The notes beneath the pieces are model-generated. The model had not been told where the DNA came from and did not search any database. It saw nothing but the letters and a program-made list of their open reading frames with translations. The position numbers and the translations under genes are program-made. Positions 41,222 to 52,053 of a stretch of DNA of 64,000 nt are shown piece by piece (within the stretch, counting starts at the first letter, position 1; each line of letters opens with the position of its first letter). This stretch comes from Halomonas elongata DSM 2581 (GTDB lineage Bacteria > Pseudomonadota > Gammaproteobacteria > Pseudomonadales > Halomonadaceae): assembly GCF_000196875.2 (NCBI RefSeq), contig NC_014532.2, positions 1,488,001 to 1,552,000 on the forward strand, given 5' to 3'.

Positions 41222-42256
41222 GTGAACTCGATGACCCTGACCCGCCCGGATGACTGGCACCTTCACCTGCGCGACGGAGCTGTGCTGCCGGCGGTGGTGC
41301 CCGCCAGTGCCCGCCAGATGGGCCGCGCCATCATCATGCCCAACCTGAAGCCGCCGGTGACGACCACGGAGCAGGCTCTCGACTATCGGCAGCGCATCCT
41401 GGCGGCAGTGCCGGAAGGGGAAAGCTTCGAGCCCCTGATGACGCTCTATCTCACCGACCGCACCACCGCCGAGGAGATCGAGCGTGCCCATGCCAGTGGC
41501 CAGGTGCATGCCGTCAAGCTCTATCCCGCCGGCGCCACCACCAATTCCGCCGCCGGGGTGACCGACCTGGCCCATTGCGACGCGGCCATCGCCGCCATGG
41601 CGCGCCTTGGCATGCCGTTGCTGGTGCATGGCGAGGTGACCGATGCCGATATCGACATCTTCGACCGCGAGGCGGTGTTCATCGAGCGAGTCATGAAGCC
41701 CCTGCTGGATCGGCACCCGACGCTACGCGTAGTGTTCGAGCATATCACCACCGCCGACGCCGCGGCCTTCGTCACCGCCGCGCCGGACAACGTGGCCGCC
41801 ACCATCACCGCCCATCACCTGCTGTTCAATCGCAACAACATGTTGGTCGGCGGCATTCGTCCCCACTATTACTGCCTGCCGATCCTCAAGCGTGAACGGC
41901 ACCGTCAGGCGCTGGTGGAAGCAGCCACCTCGGGCAGCGGCAAGTTTTTCCTGGGTACCGACAGCGCTCCCCACGCCAAGGGCGACAAGGAGAGCGACTG
42001 CGGCTGTGCCGGTGCCTACACGGCGCCAGTGGCCCTCGAGCTGTATGCCACCGCCTTTGAACAGGCCGGAGCCCTGGATCGACTGGAAACCTTTACCAGC
42101 CATGCCGGGCCGGACTTCTATGGTCTGGCGCGCAACACCGATACCGTCACCCTGGTACGTGAGCCCTGGACGGTGCCGGAGACGCTGCCGTACATGGACG
42201 GGCAGGATATCGTGCCGTTGCGGGGAGGGGAGGTGCTGGAGTGGCGAATGAACTAA
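41222..42256 (+). CDS. pyrC: Dihydroorotase (class II)
   Basis: 344 aa (E. coli PyrC 348). Closes carbamoyl-aspartate to dihydroorotate in pyrimidine synthesis. Zinc site: [13 protein letters not shown], carboxylated Lys in [19 protein letters not shown], His in LLVHGEVTD and [10 protein letters not shown], Asp in [14 protein letters not shown] prefer GTG 41222 (AGGA 6 nt upstream, correct length) to ATG 41231 and to the more distant ATG 41186. Confidence 0.95.
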   Translation: MNSMTLTRPDDWHLHLRDGAVLPAVVPASARQMGRAIIMPNLKPPVTTTEQALDYRQRILAAVPEGESFEPLMTLYLTDRTTAEEIERAHASGQVHAVKLYPAGATTNSAAGVTDLAHCDAAIAAMARLGMPLLVHGEVTDADIDIFDREAVFIERVMKPLLDRHPTLRVVFEHITTADAAAFVTAAPDNVAATITAHHLLFNRNNMLVGGIRPHYYCLPILKRERHRQALVEAATSGSGKFFLGTDSAPHAKGDKESDCGCAGAYTAPVALELYATAFEQAGALDRLETFTSHAGPDFYGLARNTDTVTLVREPWTVPETLPYMDGQDIVPLRGGEVLEWRMN

Positions 42257-42262
42257 AACGAC

Positions 42263-42286
42263 ACCGCCCGGCGCAGGCCGGGCGGT
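42263..42286 (+). terminator. Hairpin after pyrC
   Basis: ACCGCCCGGC (42263-42272) pairs with GCCGGGCGGT (42277-42286) around GCAG. Only ATT follows, so it is U-poor; it may serve both convergent genes (pyrC and mtnN). Confidence 0.5.
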
Positions 42287-42313
42287 ATTGGCGGCGAGAT
42301 GTGATGTTCGGGA

Positions 42314-43054
42314 TCACGACTCGGCGGTGGCGTCTTCCGCGATGACGGCTTCGCTCGCCAGACGCCCGACCATGGCACTGACCATGCGCGTCGAGTGATC
42401 GGCGGCCTGGACCAGGAATTCCTCGAAGGAGAGGTGGTTGTCGCCGCCGCCGGCGATATCGGAAAGGGCGCGAATCACCACGAAGGGGCAGCCATAGAGG
42501 TGGCAGGTCTGGGCAATGGCGGCCGCTTCCATCTCGGCAGCGAGCATGGTGGGGAAGCGGGAGCGAGTCTGCTCCACCAGTTCCGGGCAGGCCATGAAGA
42601 CATCGCCGGTGGCAATCAGCCCCTCGACCACATTGACCTCGTTCATGGCCTCGACGCTCTGGCGCGCGACCCGTACCAGACGCTCGTCGGGCAGGTAGGC
42701 AGCCGGCATCTGCGGCACCTGGCCGTGCTCGTAGCCGAAGACCACGGCATCCACGTCGTGGTGGCGTACCTCACTGGAAACCACCACGTCGCCGATCTCG
42801 AGCCCTTCACCGAAACCACCGGCCGACCCCGTGTTGATGATCGCCTCGGGCTGATACATGTCGAGCAGCAGGGTGGTGCCGACGGCGGCATTCACCTTGC
42901 CGATGCCCGACTGCAGGATCACGACCTCGACACCATGCAGCCGGCCGCAATGGAAGGTGCTGCCGACATGGTGGCGTGTCTCGCGATCCTCCAGCATGGC
43001 CGCCAGTTGGGCGACTTCCTGGGACATGGCACCAATGATACCGATGCGTTTCAT
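42314..43054 (-). CDS. mtnN: 5'-methylthioadenosine/S-adenosylhomocysteine nucleosidase
   Basis: 246 aa. Splits adenine from MTA and SAH, so it supplies S-ribosylhomocysteine to LuxS. Features: IGIIGAMSQEVAQLAAMLED at the start, TGSAGGFGEGLEIGDVVVSS, AAEMEAAAIAQTCHLYGCPF and VIRALSDIAGGGDNHLSFEE with the catalytic Asp. Start MKRIGIIGAM (ATG 43054). luxS lies directly upstream on the same strand, 88 bp away, a functional pair in the activated methyl cycle. Confidence 0.95.
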   Translation of the reverse strand: MKRIGIIGAMSQEVAQLAAMLEDRETRHHVGSTFHCGRLHGVEVVILQSGIGKVNAAVGTTLLLDMYQPEAIINTGSAGGFGEGLEIGDVVVSSEVRHHDVDAVVFGYEHGQVPQMPAAYLPDERLVRVARQSVEAMNEVNVVEGLIATGDVFMACPELVEQTRSRFPTMLAAEMEAAAIAQTCHLYGCPFVVIRALSDIAGGGDNHLSFEEFLVQAADHSTRMVSAMVGRLASEAVIAEDATAES

Positions 43055-43142
43055 GAAACGAGATTCTCCCGAGCTGTAAGTGAGGGCTTCGAGGTGATTT
43101 TTAACGCCGTATTGCCGAGCTGAGCCACTTTTCAACCAGGCT

Positions 43143-43607
43143 TCAGGCGAACACCTGGGTCCACTCGTCGCGCTTGGCCAGCAGGTCGCGGGCGAGTTCC
43201 TTGGCACCTTCCAGGCTGTGACTGGCGGCCCAGCCGCATTGCATCTCGTTGCAGGCCGGCACTTCTTCGGCCTCGAGCACGTCCTTCAGGGTGCCTTCGA
43301 GCAGCGCGAGCACGCCGTCGTAGTCGTCATGGTTGATCATCGCGACATAGAAGCCCGTCTGGCAGCCCATCGGGCTGATATCGACGACCTGTTCGGAGTG
43401 ATTGCGGGACAGTTCCGCCATCAGGTGCTCGAGCGAGTGCAACGCAGGCATCTCCATGTGTGCCTTGTTCGGCTGGCAGATGCGCAGGTCGTACTTGTGG
43501 ATGGTGTCGCCATGCCGGCCGGTCTTGACGTCGGCCAGGCGGACATAGGGCGCCTTCACCTTGGTGTGGTCGAGGTTGAAGCTTTCGACGTTCATCTTGT
43601 CGCTCAT
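43143..43607 (-). CDS. luxS: S-ribosylhomocysteine lyase, AI-2 synthase
   Basis: 154 aa. Metal site [10 protein letters not shown] (HxxEH) and the catalytic Cys in [28 protein letters not shown] is also conserved. Makes homocysteine and the autoinducer-2 precursor DPD. Start chosen at ATG 43607 ([14 protein letters not shown]); a GTG one codon earlier is possible. Upstream of mtnN, which makes its substrate. Confidence 0.96.
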   Translation of the reverse strand: MSDKMNVESFNLDHTKVKAPYVRLADVKTGRHGDTIHKYDLRICQPNKAHMEMPALHSLEHLMAELSRNHSEQVVDISPMGCQTGFYVAMINHDDYDGVLALLEGTLKDVLEAEEVPACNEMQCGWAASHSLEGAKELARDLLAKRDEWTQVFA

Positions 43608-43680
43608 CACGGCACCTCGCGATTCGGAAAGAAAATTAGGCGGCGTATTTTAACCGAGTCACGACGCTATTGCACGGCGG

Positions 43681-44541
43681 TCATGCCATGGCGTCGTGCA
43701 TCTCGGCGGCCAGCAGGGTGTTCTCGAGCAGCGAGGCGACAGTCATGGGACCGACGCCACCGGGCACCGGCGTGATGTGGCTGGCCCTGGCCGCGGCCGG
43801 CTCGAATTCCACATCACCGATCAGGCTGCCATCCTCCTGGCGGTTGATGCCCACGTCGATGACGATGGCGTCGTCGCGGACCCATTCGCCCTTGACCAGG
43901 CCAGGCGTTCCCACGGCGACGACCAGCAGCTCGGCGCGCCGCACGTGGGCCTCGAGGTCGCGAGTGAAACGATGGCAGACGGTGGTGGTGCAGCCGGCCA
44001 GCATCAGTTCGAGCGACATGGGGCGGCCGACGATATTGGAGGCGCCGACCACGGTGGCGTCCAGACCGCGAACCTTGAGATCGCTTTCCTGCAGCAGGGT
44101 GATCACGCCCTTGGGCGTGCAGGGACGCAACAGCGGCAGGCGCTGGGCGAGCCGTCCCAGGTTGTAGGGGTGAAAGCCGTCGACGTCCTTGTGCGGATGA
44201 ATGCGCTCGAGAATGGGGCGGGGGTCGAGATGCTCGGGCAGGGGAAGCTGGACGAGGATGCCATCGATGGTGGTGTCGGCATTCAGCTTGTCGACCAGCG
44301 CCTCGAGGTCCTGCTGGGAGGTGTCGGCGGGCAGTCGATGCTTGACCGAGGCGATGCCAGCCTCTTCGCAGGCACGCTGCTTGTTGCGCACATAGACATG
44401 GGAGGCGGGATCCTCGCCCACGAGGACGACGGCGAGTCCGGGAGTGCGCGCGCCGGCCTCGTGGCGTGCCTGCACCTGGCGAGCAACCTGCTGGCGAACG
44501 CGGGCGGCAATGGACTTGCCATCGATCAGTTGGGCGGTCAT
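43681..44541 (-). CDS. folD: Methylenetetrahydrofolate dehydrogenase/cyclohydrolase
   Basis: 286 aa bifunctional enzyme of one-carbon folate metabolism. [20 protein letters not shown] with the catalytic Lys-type region, [29 protein letters not shown], and [16 protein letters not shown] with the NADP site. Ends [20 protein letters not shown]. Full length. Start [12 protein letters not shown] (ATG 44541). Divergent from the tRNA cluster. Confidence 0.96.
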   Translation of the reverse strand: MTAQLIDGKSIAARVRQQVARQVQARHEAGARTPGLAVVLVGEDPASHVYVRNKQRACEEAGIASVKHRLPADTSQQDLEALVDKLNADTTIDGILVQLPLPEHLDPRPILERIHPHKDVDGFHPYNLGRLAQRLPLLRPCTPKGVITLLQESDLKVRGLDATVVGASNIVGRPMSLELMLAGCTTTVCHRFTRDLEAHVRRAELLVVAVGTPGLVKGEWVRDDAIVIDVGINRQEDGSLIGDVEFEPAAARASHITPVPGGVGPMTVASLLENTLLAAEMHDAMA

Positions 44542-44630
44542 CGAGCTTCCCTCTGGTGGTCGGATGGTGAAAGGAGGGATTTTCGCATGAGGGGGCGTCC
44601 AGGCAAAGTGGCAGCAGTGGGGCTTTCGAC

Positions 44631-44658
44631 TTGACGGTGAAGGAAAGTTCCGTAGAAT
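44631..44658 (+). promoter_or_regulatory. Sigma-70 promoter of the tRNA cluster
   Basis: TTGACG (44631-44636) and TAGAAT (44653-44658), 16 bp apart, followed by a GC-rich ACGCAGCGC discriminator as expected for a stable-RNA promoter under stringent control. About 53 bp before tRNA-Pro. Confidence 0.75.
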
Positions 44659-44711
44659 ACGCAGCGCTTGACGAGGCCTCTGCGGCGACGTCAGGGCCGT
44701 GCAAGAGCCGG

Positions 44712-44788
44712 CGGGGTGTAGCGCAGTTTGGTAGCGCGCCTGCTTTGGGAGCAGGATGTCGGGGGTTCGAATCCCTCCACCCCGACCA
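44712..44788 (+). tRNA. tRNA-Pro (anticodon TGG)
   Basis: 77 nt including encoded CCA. Acceptor CGGGGTG pairs with CACCCCG; anticodon arm CCTGC-TTTGGGA-GCAGG gives TGG; T-loop GGTTCGAATCC. Confidence 0.95.
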
Positions 44789-44856
44789 CAAGCTGTTGAT
44801 TGATCAGTAAGATTTGTCTTCGGTAGCTTGCGGGAAGGCGCTTGGGAACGTAGAAT

Positions 44857-44933
44857 GCGCCCATAGCTCAACCGGATAGAGCAACGGCCTTCTAAGCCGT
44901 AGGTTGCAGGTTCGAGTCCTGCTGGGCGCGCCA
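44857..44933 (+). tRNA. tRNA-Arg (anticodon TCT)
   Basis: 77 nt including encoded CCA. Acceptor GCGCCCA pairs with TGGGCGC; anticodon arm ACGGC-CTTCTAA-GCCGT gives TCT; T-loop GGTTCGAGTCC. Confidence 0.95.
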
Positions 44934-44985
44934 TGTTCTGTGGTTCCCGTCTGGCGGAGCGAAGCGGTCGAGCAGTGTCGTCCAT

Positions 44986-45061
44986 GGTGGATGTAGCTCA
45001 GTGGTAGAGCCCCGGATTGTGGCTCCGGTGGTCGTGGGTTCGATCCCCATCATCCACCCCA
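44986..45061 (+). tRNA. tRNA-His (anticodon GTG), copy 1
   Basis: 76 nt including the G at position -1 and the encoded CCA. Acceptor GTGGATG pairs with CATCCAC, with G-1 opposite C73 as in all bacterial tRNA-His. The anticodon loop TTGTGGC gives GTG. Confidence 0.95.
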
Positions 45062-45083
45062 GTCGACACACCTACCAGGCAGT

Positions 45084-45159
45084 GGTGGATGTAGCTCAGT
45101 GGTAGAGCCCCGGATTGTGGCTCCGGTGGTCGTGGGTTCGATCCCCATCATCCACCCCA
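45084..45159 (+). tRNA. tRNA-His (anticodon GTG), copy 2
   Basis: 76 nt, identical base for base to copy 1, separated from it by 22 bp. A tandem duplication. Confidence 0.95.
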
Positions 45160-45277
45160 TTGCCTCCCTCTTGATATATTTCACGATTTTTTCCCGCAGG
45201 CTTGATATGGTGGCAATGGTCGCCCGATCAGGCAGGCGATTTCGTGGTTCCAATGACAATTCTTTACCCGAATTCCC

Positions 45278-45305
45278 CTTGAAGTATGCTGGTTAACCCC
45301 CATTT
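45278..45305 (+). promoter_or_regulatory. Sigma-32-like heat-shock promoter before tig
   Basis: CTTGAAG (45278-45284), 13-bp spacer, CCCCATTT (45298-45305). The E. coli sigma-32 consensus is CTTGAAA - 13 to 17 bp - CCCCATnT. About 110 bp before the tig start, well placed to drive tig-clpP-clpX. Confidence 0.8.
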
Positions 45306-45415
45306 GTCAGGGCATGGCGCTTGCCAGTGCGTAGCGGGATTCATAGAATTCCCTCCTTTGAACGTTGCAACGCTATCCACAGAACCAACGCCCCCGTCGG
45401 TGTAGAGGACAATTC

Positions 45416-46771
45416 ATGCAAGTTTCCGTCGATACGACCTCCCAGATTGAACGCCGCGTCAAGGTGCAGGTGCCGGCCGCCGAAATCGATGAGGCCGTCG
45501 CTGCCCGTCTCAAGGACGCCGCCAAGACCGTGCGCATGGATGGCTTCCGCAAGGGCAAGGTCCCGATGTCGGTGATCCGCCAGCGTTACGGCAGCGAAGT
45601 GCGTAACGAGGTGGTCGGCGAAGTGATGCGTGAGCGTTACGTCCGCGCGATCACTGACGAGAACCTCAATCCGGCCGGTTATCCGCAGATCGAGGCCGAC
45701 GTCAACGAGGCGGGCAAGGACCTGGAGTTCACCGCGACCCTCGAGGTCTATCCGGAAGTCGAGCTGTCCTCCATCGAGGGCACCGAGGTCGAGCGCCCGG
45801 TCGTAGAGGTGAGCGACGACGACGTCGCCGAGATGATCGAGACCCTGCGCAAGCAGAACGCCAACTGGGAAGAGGTCGAGCGTGCCGCCGAGGATGGCGA
45901 CCAGCTGACCATCGACTTCCAGGGTTACCTGGGCGATGAGCCCTTCGAGGGCGGCAGTGCTGAAGGCCACGAGCTGGTGATCGGCTCCGGCAGCTTCATT
46001 CCCGGCTTCGAAGAGCAGCTGATCGGCGCCAAGGCCGGTGACGACAAGGAACTCAAGGTCACCTTCCCCGAGGACTACCAGGCCGAGCAACTGGCTGGCC
46101 AGGAAGCGACCTTCAAGGTCAAGGTCCACACGGTCAAGACGCAGGCTCTGCCCGAGGTGGATGCCGAGTTCGTCAAGCAGTTCGGCGTCGATGACGGCGA
46201 TCTGGACAAGTTCCGCGAGGAAATCTCGAAGAACATGGCCCGTGAGGCCGAGCAGGCCGTCGACAATCGCGTCAAGCAGCAGGTGCTCGAGGCGCTGAAG
46301 AAGGCCAACGACATCCCGGTGCCCCAGGCGCTGATCCAGCAGGAAACCGACGGTCTCAAGCGTCAGGCAGCCCAGCAGTTCGGTCTCGGCGAGGACTTCG
46401 ACGTCAGCCAGCTGCCCGACGAGCTGTTCGCCGAGCAGGCCAAGAGCCGGGTCCAGATCGGTCTGTTGCTGGCCGAGGTCATCAAGGTGAACGAGCTCGA
46501 CGCCAGCGATGACGAAATCAAGGCCAAGGTCGAGGAGCTGGCGCAGCAGTACCAGGAGCCTGAGCAGGTCGTCGAGTACTACATGGGCAACGACCAGATG
46601 AAGGATCAGGTCAAATCCGCCATTCTGGAAGAGAAGGCCGTCGACGTGCTGCTCGAACAGGCCAGCGTCAAGGACGTGGAAATGAGCTACCAGGAGGCGC
46701 TCGCCGCGGCCCAGCAACAAGGTGGTGGTGACGAGGAAGCCGAGGAAGAGGCCGACGAAAACCAGGCCTGA
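45416..46771 (+). CDS. tig: Trigger factor chaperone
   Basis: 451 aa. Ribosome-bound chaperone and prolyl isomerase. The N-terminal domain has the ribosome signature [17 protein letters not shown] (about 43-60), the FKBP-like domain is about 160-245 ([35 protein letters not shown]), and the rest is the helical arm. The tail is acidic ([16 protein letters not shown]). ATG 45416, [14 protein letters not shown]. First gene of the tig-clpP-clpX cluster. Confidence 0.97.
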   Translation: MQVSVDTTSQIERRVKVQVPAAEIDEAVAARLKDAAKTVRMDGFRKGKVPMSVIRQRYGSEVRNEVVGEVMRERYVRAITDENLNPAGYPQIEADVNEAGKDLEFTATLEVYPEVELSSIEGTEVERPVVEVSDDDVAEMIETLRKQNANWEEVERAAEDGDQLTIDFQGYLGDEPFEGGSAEGHELVIGSGSFIPGFEEQLIGAKAGDDKELKVTFPEDYQAEQLAGQEATFKVKVHTVKTQALPEVDAEFVKQFGVDDGDLDKFREEISKNMAREAEQAVDNRVKQQVLEALKKANDIPVPQALIQQETDGLKRQAAQQFGLGEDFDVSQLPDELFAEQAKSRVQIGLLLAEVIKVNELDASDDEIKAKVEELAQQYQEPEQVVEYYMGNDQMKDQVKSAILEEKAVDVLLEQASVKDVEMSYQEALAAAQQQGGGDEEAEEEADENQA

Positions 46772-46856
46772 TCCTTCCCGACGGCTCCGCCCGGCTTCGG
46801 TCGGGCGGGGTGGTCAGCCGCCGCTTCCATACATCGGATGCAAGGACATCACCCAG

Positions 46857-47477
46857 ATGAATAACGAGTTCGATATCCAATCCGCCGGCGGCCTGGTGCC
46901 GATGGTGGTCGAGCAAAGCGCACGGGGCGAGCGGTCCTACGACATCTATTCCCGTCTGCTCAAGGAGCGCGTGATCTTCCTGGTTGGCCCGGTCGAAGAC
47001 TACACGGCCAACCTGCTGGTGGCGCAGCTGCTGTTCCTGGAGTCCGAGAACCCCGACAAGGACATCCACCTGTACATCAATTCACCGGGTGGTTCCGTCA
47101 CGGCGGGGATGTCGATCTACGACACCATGCAGTTCATCAAGCCGGATGTTTCCACGGTGTGCATCGGTCAGGCCGCCAGCATGGGCGCGCTGTTGCTGGC
47201 CGGTGGCGCTCACGGCAAGCGTTACTGCCTGCCCAATTCGCGGATGATGATTCACCAGCCCCTCGGGGGCTACCAGGGGCAGGCCTCCGATATCGAAATC
47301 CACACCCGTGAGATTCTCGGTATCCGCGAACGCCTCAACCAGATCCTGGCGCATCACACCGGACAGAAGTTCGAGACGATTGCCAAGGATACCGACCGCG
47401 ACAACTTCATGAACGGCGCGCAGGCGGCGGAATACGGCCTGATCGACGCCGTGCTGGATAAGCGGCCGACATCCTGA
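46857..47477 (+). CDS. clpP: ClpP serine protease subunit
   Basis: 206 aa. Catalytic Ser in [16 protein letters not shown], His in [18 protein letters not shown], Asp in [10 protein letters not shown]-terminal [20 protein letters not shown] is the gating segment. Forms the two-ring protease chamber used by ClpX. Between tig and clpX, the standard order in gammaproteobacteria. Start MNNEFDIQ (ATG 46857). Confidence 0.97.
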   Translation: MNNEFDIQSAGGLVPMVVEQSARGERSYDIYSRLLKERVIFLVGPVEDYTANLLVAQLLFLESENPDKDIHLYINSPGGSVTAGMSIYDTMQFIKPDVSTVCIGQAASMGALLLAGGAHGKRYCLPNSRMMIHQPLGGYQGQASDIEIHTREILGIRERLNQILAHHTGQKFETIAKDTDRDNFMNGAQAAEYGLIDAVLDKRPTS

Positions 47478-47553
47478 TAGCGTGATAATCACCACGCTCT
47501 GATTACGTGATTCCCGGCGGCCTCGAGGCCGCCGCTGTGAGAGAGGTACGCGA

Positions 47554-48831
<1,278 letters not shown>

Positions 48832-48883
48832 CCTGTCGTATCCGCCGGTCTCGTATCCGGGGCCTCGGACAGGAAGACGTCAC

Positions 48884-48911
48884 GAAAAGGGCCGCTTGGC
48901 GGCCCTTTTCT
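48884..48911 (+). terminator. Intrinsic terminator after clpX
   Basis: GAAAAGGGCCGC (48884-48895) pairs with GCGGCCCTTTTC (48899-48910), 3-nt loop, T-run within the right arm. Separates tig-clpP-clpX from lon. Confidence 0.8.
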
Positions 48912-48932
48912 GTGCCGTGCTGTCGCCCCGAC

Positions 48933-48961
48933 CTTGCAATGTCGGGGTATCGTCCCCATTC
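48933..48961 (+). promoter_or_regulatory. Sigma-32-like heat-shock promoter before lon
   Basis: CTTGCAA (48933-48939), 14-bp spacer, CCCCATTC (48954-48961), close to the sigma-32 consensus. About 40 bp before the lon start codon and just after the clpX terminator. Confidence 0.8.
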
Positions 48962-48999
48962 CCTTGGTATTCACCCGAATCGTTTGAGGAACGTCTGCG

Positions 49000-51408
49000 A
49001 TGCAGCAGAACGCTGAACAGACCTTGAGTCTGCCCCTTTTGCCGCTGCGGGACGTGGTCGTCTACCCGCAGATGGTCATTCCGCTGTTCGTCGGCCGGGA
49101 AAAGTCGATCCAGGCGCTGGAAACGGCGATGGAGGCCGACAAGCGCGTGCTGCTGGTGGCGCAGCGCGAGGCCAGCAAGGACGATCCGGACAACGAGGAC
49201 CTCTTTTCCATCGGCACCGTGGCCGAGATCATGCAGCTGCTCAAGCTGCCCGACGGCACCGTCAAGGTGCTGATCGAGGGGGAATCCCGGGCCGACATCC
49301 GCGACATTCAGGCCGTCGACGGGGGCTACAGCCGGGCCGAAGTGGTGCTGCGCGAGAGCGAGCCCCTGACCGAGCGCGAGCAGGATTCCCTCGTCCGCGT
49401 GCTGCTGAATCAGTTCGAGCAGTACGTCAAGATGTCGAAGAAGGTGCCCAACGAGGTACTGAATTCGCTGTCCGGTATCGAGGATCCGAGTCGGCTGGTC
49501 GATACCATCTGTGCCCATCTGTCGCTGAAGATCGACGACAAGCAGCAATTGCTGGAGATGGATCGGGTGCGCGACCGAGTCGAGCACCTGATGGCGCTGA
49601 TCGAATCCGAGATCGATCTGCTCCAGGTTGAGAAGCGCATCCGCTCGCGGGTCAAGGACCAGATGGAGAAGTCCCAGCGCGAGTACTATCTCAACGAGCA
49701 GATGAAGGCCATCCAGAAGGAGATGGGCGAGCTCGAGAACGTGCCCAACGAGGCCGACAAGTACGAGCAGGCCATCGAGGAATCCGGCATGCCCAAGGAG
49801 GCAGCGGAGAAGGCCCGGCAGGAGCTCGGCAAGTTGCGCATGATGTCGCCATCCTCCGCCGAGGCTTCGGTGGTGCGCTCCTACCTTGACTGGCTGACCT
49901 CGGTGCCCTGGAAGAAGCGGACCCGGGTGCGCCACGATATCCAGCACGCCCAGAAAGTTCTGGACGAGGATCACCACGGGCTGGAAGAGGTCAAGGAACG
50001 CATCCTCGAATACCTGGCCGTGCAGAAGCGGGTCAAGAAGCTCAAGGGGCCCGTGCTGTGCCTGGTCGGCCCGCCCGGGGTGGGCAAGACCTCGCTGGGT
50101 CAGTCGATCGCCCGTGCGACCAACCGCAAGTACGTGCGTCTGGCACTCGGTGGCGTACGTGACGAGTCCGAGATTCGTGGCCACCGCCGGACCTACATCG
50201 GCTCGCTGCCGGGCAAGATGGTGCAGCGCATGAGCAAGGCGGGGGTCAAGAACCCGCTGTTCCTGCTCGACGAGGTCGATAAGGTCGGCATGGATCATCG
50301 CGGTGACCCCGCCTCGGCGCTGCTCGAGGTGCTCGATCCCGAGCAGAACGACAAGTTCAGCGATCATTACCTCGAGCTGGATTACGATCTCTCGGAGACG
50401 TTGTTCATCTGTACCGCCAACTCGATGAACATCCCCGGCCCGCTGCTCGATCGGATGGAAGTGATCCGCCTGCCGGGTTACACCGAGGACGAGAAACAGG
50501 CCATCGCGCGGCGCTACCTGGTGCCCAAGCAGCTCAAGGCCAATGGCTTCAAGGAGGGCGAGCTGGCCTTTTCCGACGAGGCCCTGCTGGAGCTGATCCG
50601 CTACTATAGTCGGGAAGCCGGTGTGCGCGAGCTCGAGCGCCAGATCGCCAAGGTCTGCCGCAAGGTGCTTCGTCAGCGTCTCGAGCAGGAAGGCAAGGAG
50701 GGCGCCCAGGCCCCCGACCATTTGTCGGCGGCGGATATTGAGGCCTATGCCGGCGTGCGTCGCTATAGTTATGGTCTGGCCGACCAGGAAGATCAGGTTG
50801 GCCGGGTGACGGGCCTGGCCTGGACTTCCGTGGGCGGCGAGCTGCTCAATATCGAATCGGTGGTCACGCCGGGCAAGGGGCGGCTCGACAAGACCGGGTC
50901 GCTGGGCGATGTGATGAAGGAGTCGGTCAGTGCTGCCCAGACGGTGGTGCGGGCTCGGGCAATATCGCTTGGTGTCGACCCGGAACGCTTCGAGAAGGAA
51001 GACCTGCACATCCACGTTCCCGAGGGAGCCACGCCCAAGGATGGACCGAGTGCCGGGATCGCCATGGTAACCGCCATGATTTCGGCCTACACTGGTCGAC
51101 CCGTGCGTTGTGACGTCGCGATGACTGGCGAGGTCAATCTGCGCGGTGAAGTGTTGCCAATCGGCGGTCTCAAGGAGAAATTGCTGGCGGCCAGACGGGG
51201 TGGTATAAAGACGGTGCTTATCCCGGAGGAGAACCGCCGCGATCTGAAAGAGGTTCCTGATAACATCAAGGATGCTCTGGATATCCGCCCTGTTCGCTGG
51301 ATTGATGAGGTTCTCGATGTCGCTTTAACCGAAAAAGTGAGTTCGGATAAAGAGGAAACGAGAGCGGAGGAAACGGCCTCTTCTCACTCGATGATCAGTA
51401 CGCACTGA
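49000..51408 (+). CDS. lon: Lon ATP-dependent protease
   Basis: 802 aa. N-terminal LAN domain ([20 protein letters not shown]), coiled-coil middle, Walker [21 protein letters not shown], Walker [12 protein letters not shown], and the Ser-Lys protease site [14 protein letters not shown] with the catalytic Ser; the Lys is in [16 protein letters not shown]. Degrades misfolded and regulatory proteins, including in heat shock. Start ATG 49000. Confidence 0.97.
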   Translation: MQQNAEQTLSLPLLPLRDVVVYPQMVIPLFVGREKSIQALETAMEADKRVLLVAQREASKDDPDNEDLFSIGTVAEIMQLLKLPDGTVKVLIEGESRADIRDIQAVDGGYSRAEVVLRESEPLTEREQDSLVRVLLNQFEQYVKMSKKVPNEVLNSLSGIEDPSRLVDTICAHLSLKIDDKQQLLEMDRVRDRVEHLMALIESEIDLLQVEKRIRSRVKDQMEKSQREYYLNEQMKAIQKEMGELENVPNEADKYEQAIEESGMPKEAAEKARQELGKLRMMSPSSAEASVVRSYLDWLTSVPWKKRTRVRHDIQHAQKVLDEDHHGLEEVKERILEYLAVQKRVKKLKGPVLCLVGPPGVGKTSLGQSIARATNRKYVRLALGGVRDESEIRGHRRTYIGSLPGKMVQRMSKAGVKNPLFLLDEVDKVGMDHRGDPASALLEVLDPEQNDKFSDHYLELDYDLSETLFICTANSMNIPGPLLDRMEVIRLPGYTEDEKQAIARRYLVPKQLKANGFKEGELAFSDEALLELIRYYSREAGVRELERQIAKVCRKVLRQRLEQEGKEGAQAPDHLSAADIEAYAGVRRYSYGLADQEDQVGRVTGLAWTSVGGELLNIESVVTPGKGRLDKTGSLGDVMKESVSAAQTVVRARAISLGVDPERFEKEDLHIHVPEGATPKDGPSAGIAMVTAMISAYTGRPVRCDVAMTGEVNLRGEVLPIGGLKEKLLAARRGGIKTVLIPEENRRDLKEVPDNIKDALDIRPVRWIDEVLDVALTEKVSSDKEETRAEETASSHSMISTH

Positions 51409-51473
51409 CGTTTTTTTCGCCATCATGCCGAGGCGAAAACCCCGGCATGATGGGGATTATCAGGGATGGTCGC

Positions 51474-51503
51474 TTGACATGCCTTTCATCGCATTGCTAT
51501 AAA
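51474..51503 (+). promoter_or_regulatory. Sigma-70 promoter of hupB
   Basis: TTGACA (51474-51479) and TATAAA (51498-51503), 18 bp apart, with TGC in front of the -10. About 80 bp before the hupB start. A dyad (51421-51430 with 51443-51452) lies just upstream, after lon. Confidence 0.8.
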
Positions 51504-51585
51504 TTAACGCTATGCTGTGATCGCGTCATTCAGCCGTAAGTCTCGCCGATTAGAGCCAATTTACGAAATAGTCAAGGGGTGAAGT

Positions 51586-51858
51586 GTGAATAAATCCGAG
51601 CTGATCGAAGCCATTGCCGCGTCTGCCGATATTCCCAAAGCCGCTGCCTCGCGCGCGCTGGATGCCATGGTGGACGCCGTGGCCGATAGCCTGAAGAAGG
51701 GTGATAGCGTGTCCCTGGTGGGTTTCGGTACCTTCACCGTTAAGGAGCGTGCGGCGCGCACCGGTCGTAACCCGCAGACAGGTGAGCCGATCCAGATCAG
51801 CGCTGCCAAGGTGCCGAGCTTCAAGGCCGGCAAGGCGCTGAAGGATTCCGTCAACTAA
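51586..51858 (+). CDS. hupB: DNA-binding protein HU-beta
   Basis: 90 aa, the standard length. [20 protein letters not shown] at the start and the DNA-contact arm [12 protein letters not shown] with [13 protein letters not shown] at the end. Bends and compacts DNA as a dimer. Start is GTG 51586 with AAGGGG upstream. Typical place after lon. Confidence 0.96.
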   Translation: MNKSELIEAIAASADIPKAAASRALDAMVDAVADSLKKGDSVSLVGFGTFTVKERAARTGRNPQTGEPIQISAAKVPSFKAGKALKDSVN

Positions 51859-51901
51859 GTTGCCGCGTATCGTCGACCAGCGTTGACATCGGGTCCCATA
51901 A

Positions 51902-51935
51902 AGGCGCATCGCTTCGCGGTGCGCCTGTTTTGTTT
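51902..51935 (+). terminator. Intrinsic terminator after hupB
   Basis: AGGCGCATCGC (51902-51912) pairs with GCGGTGCGCCT (51916-51926), one T:G wobble, 3-nt loop, followed by GTTTTGTTT. Confidence 0.8.
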
Positions 51936-52053
51936 CTGATCCCCGGCCCGGGCCATGGGGAAGCCGGCCACCTCGCTTACCGAGGGTCGCCAGACCCTCG
52001 AGGATGCGTATAATGTGGCGCGTTCCGACACTCTTCATTCAGCAGAGGCCTGC

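Noticed and set aside
48880..51015. Very long open frame (711 codons) on the strand opposite lon, and similar long frames opposite proS, ppiD, glnS and cysS
   Set aside because: These are antisense shadows of GC-rich coding genes; they have no recognisable domains, and the sense genes are certain.
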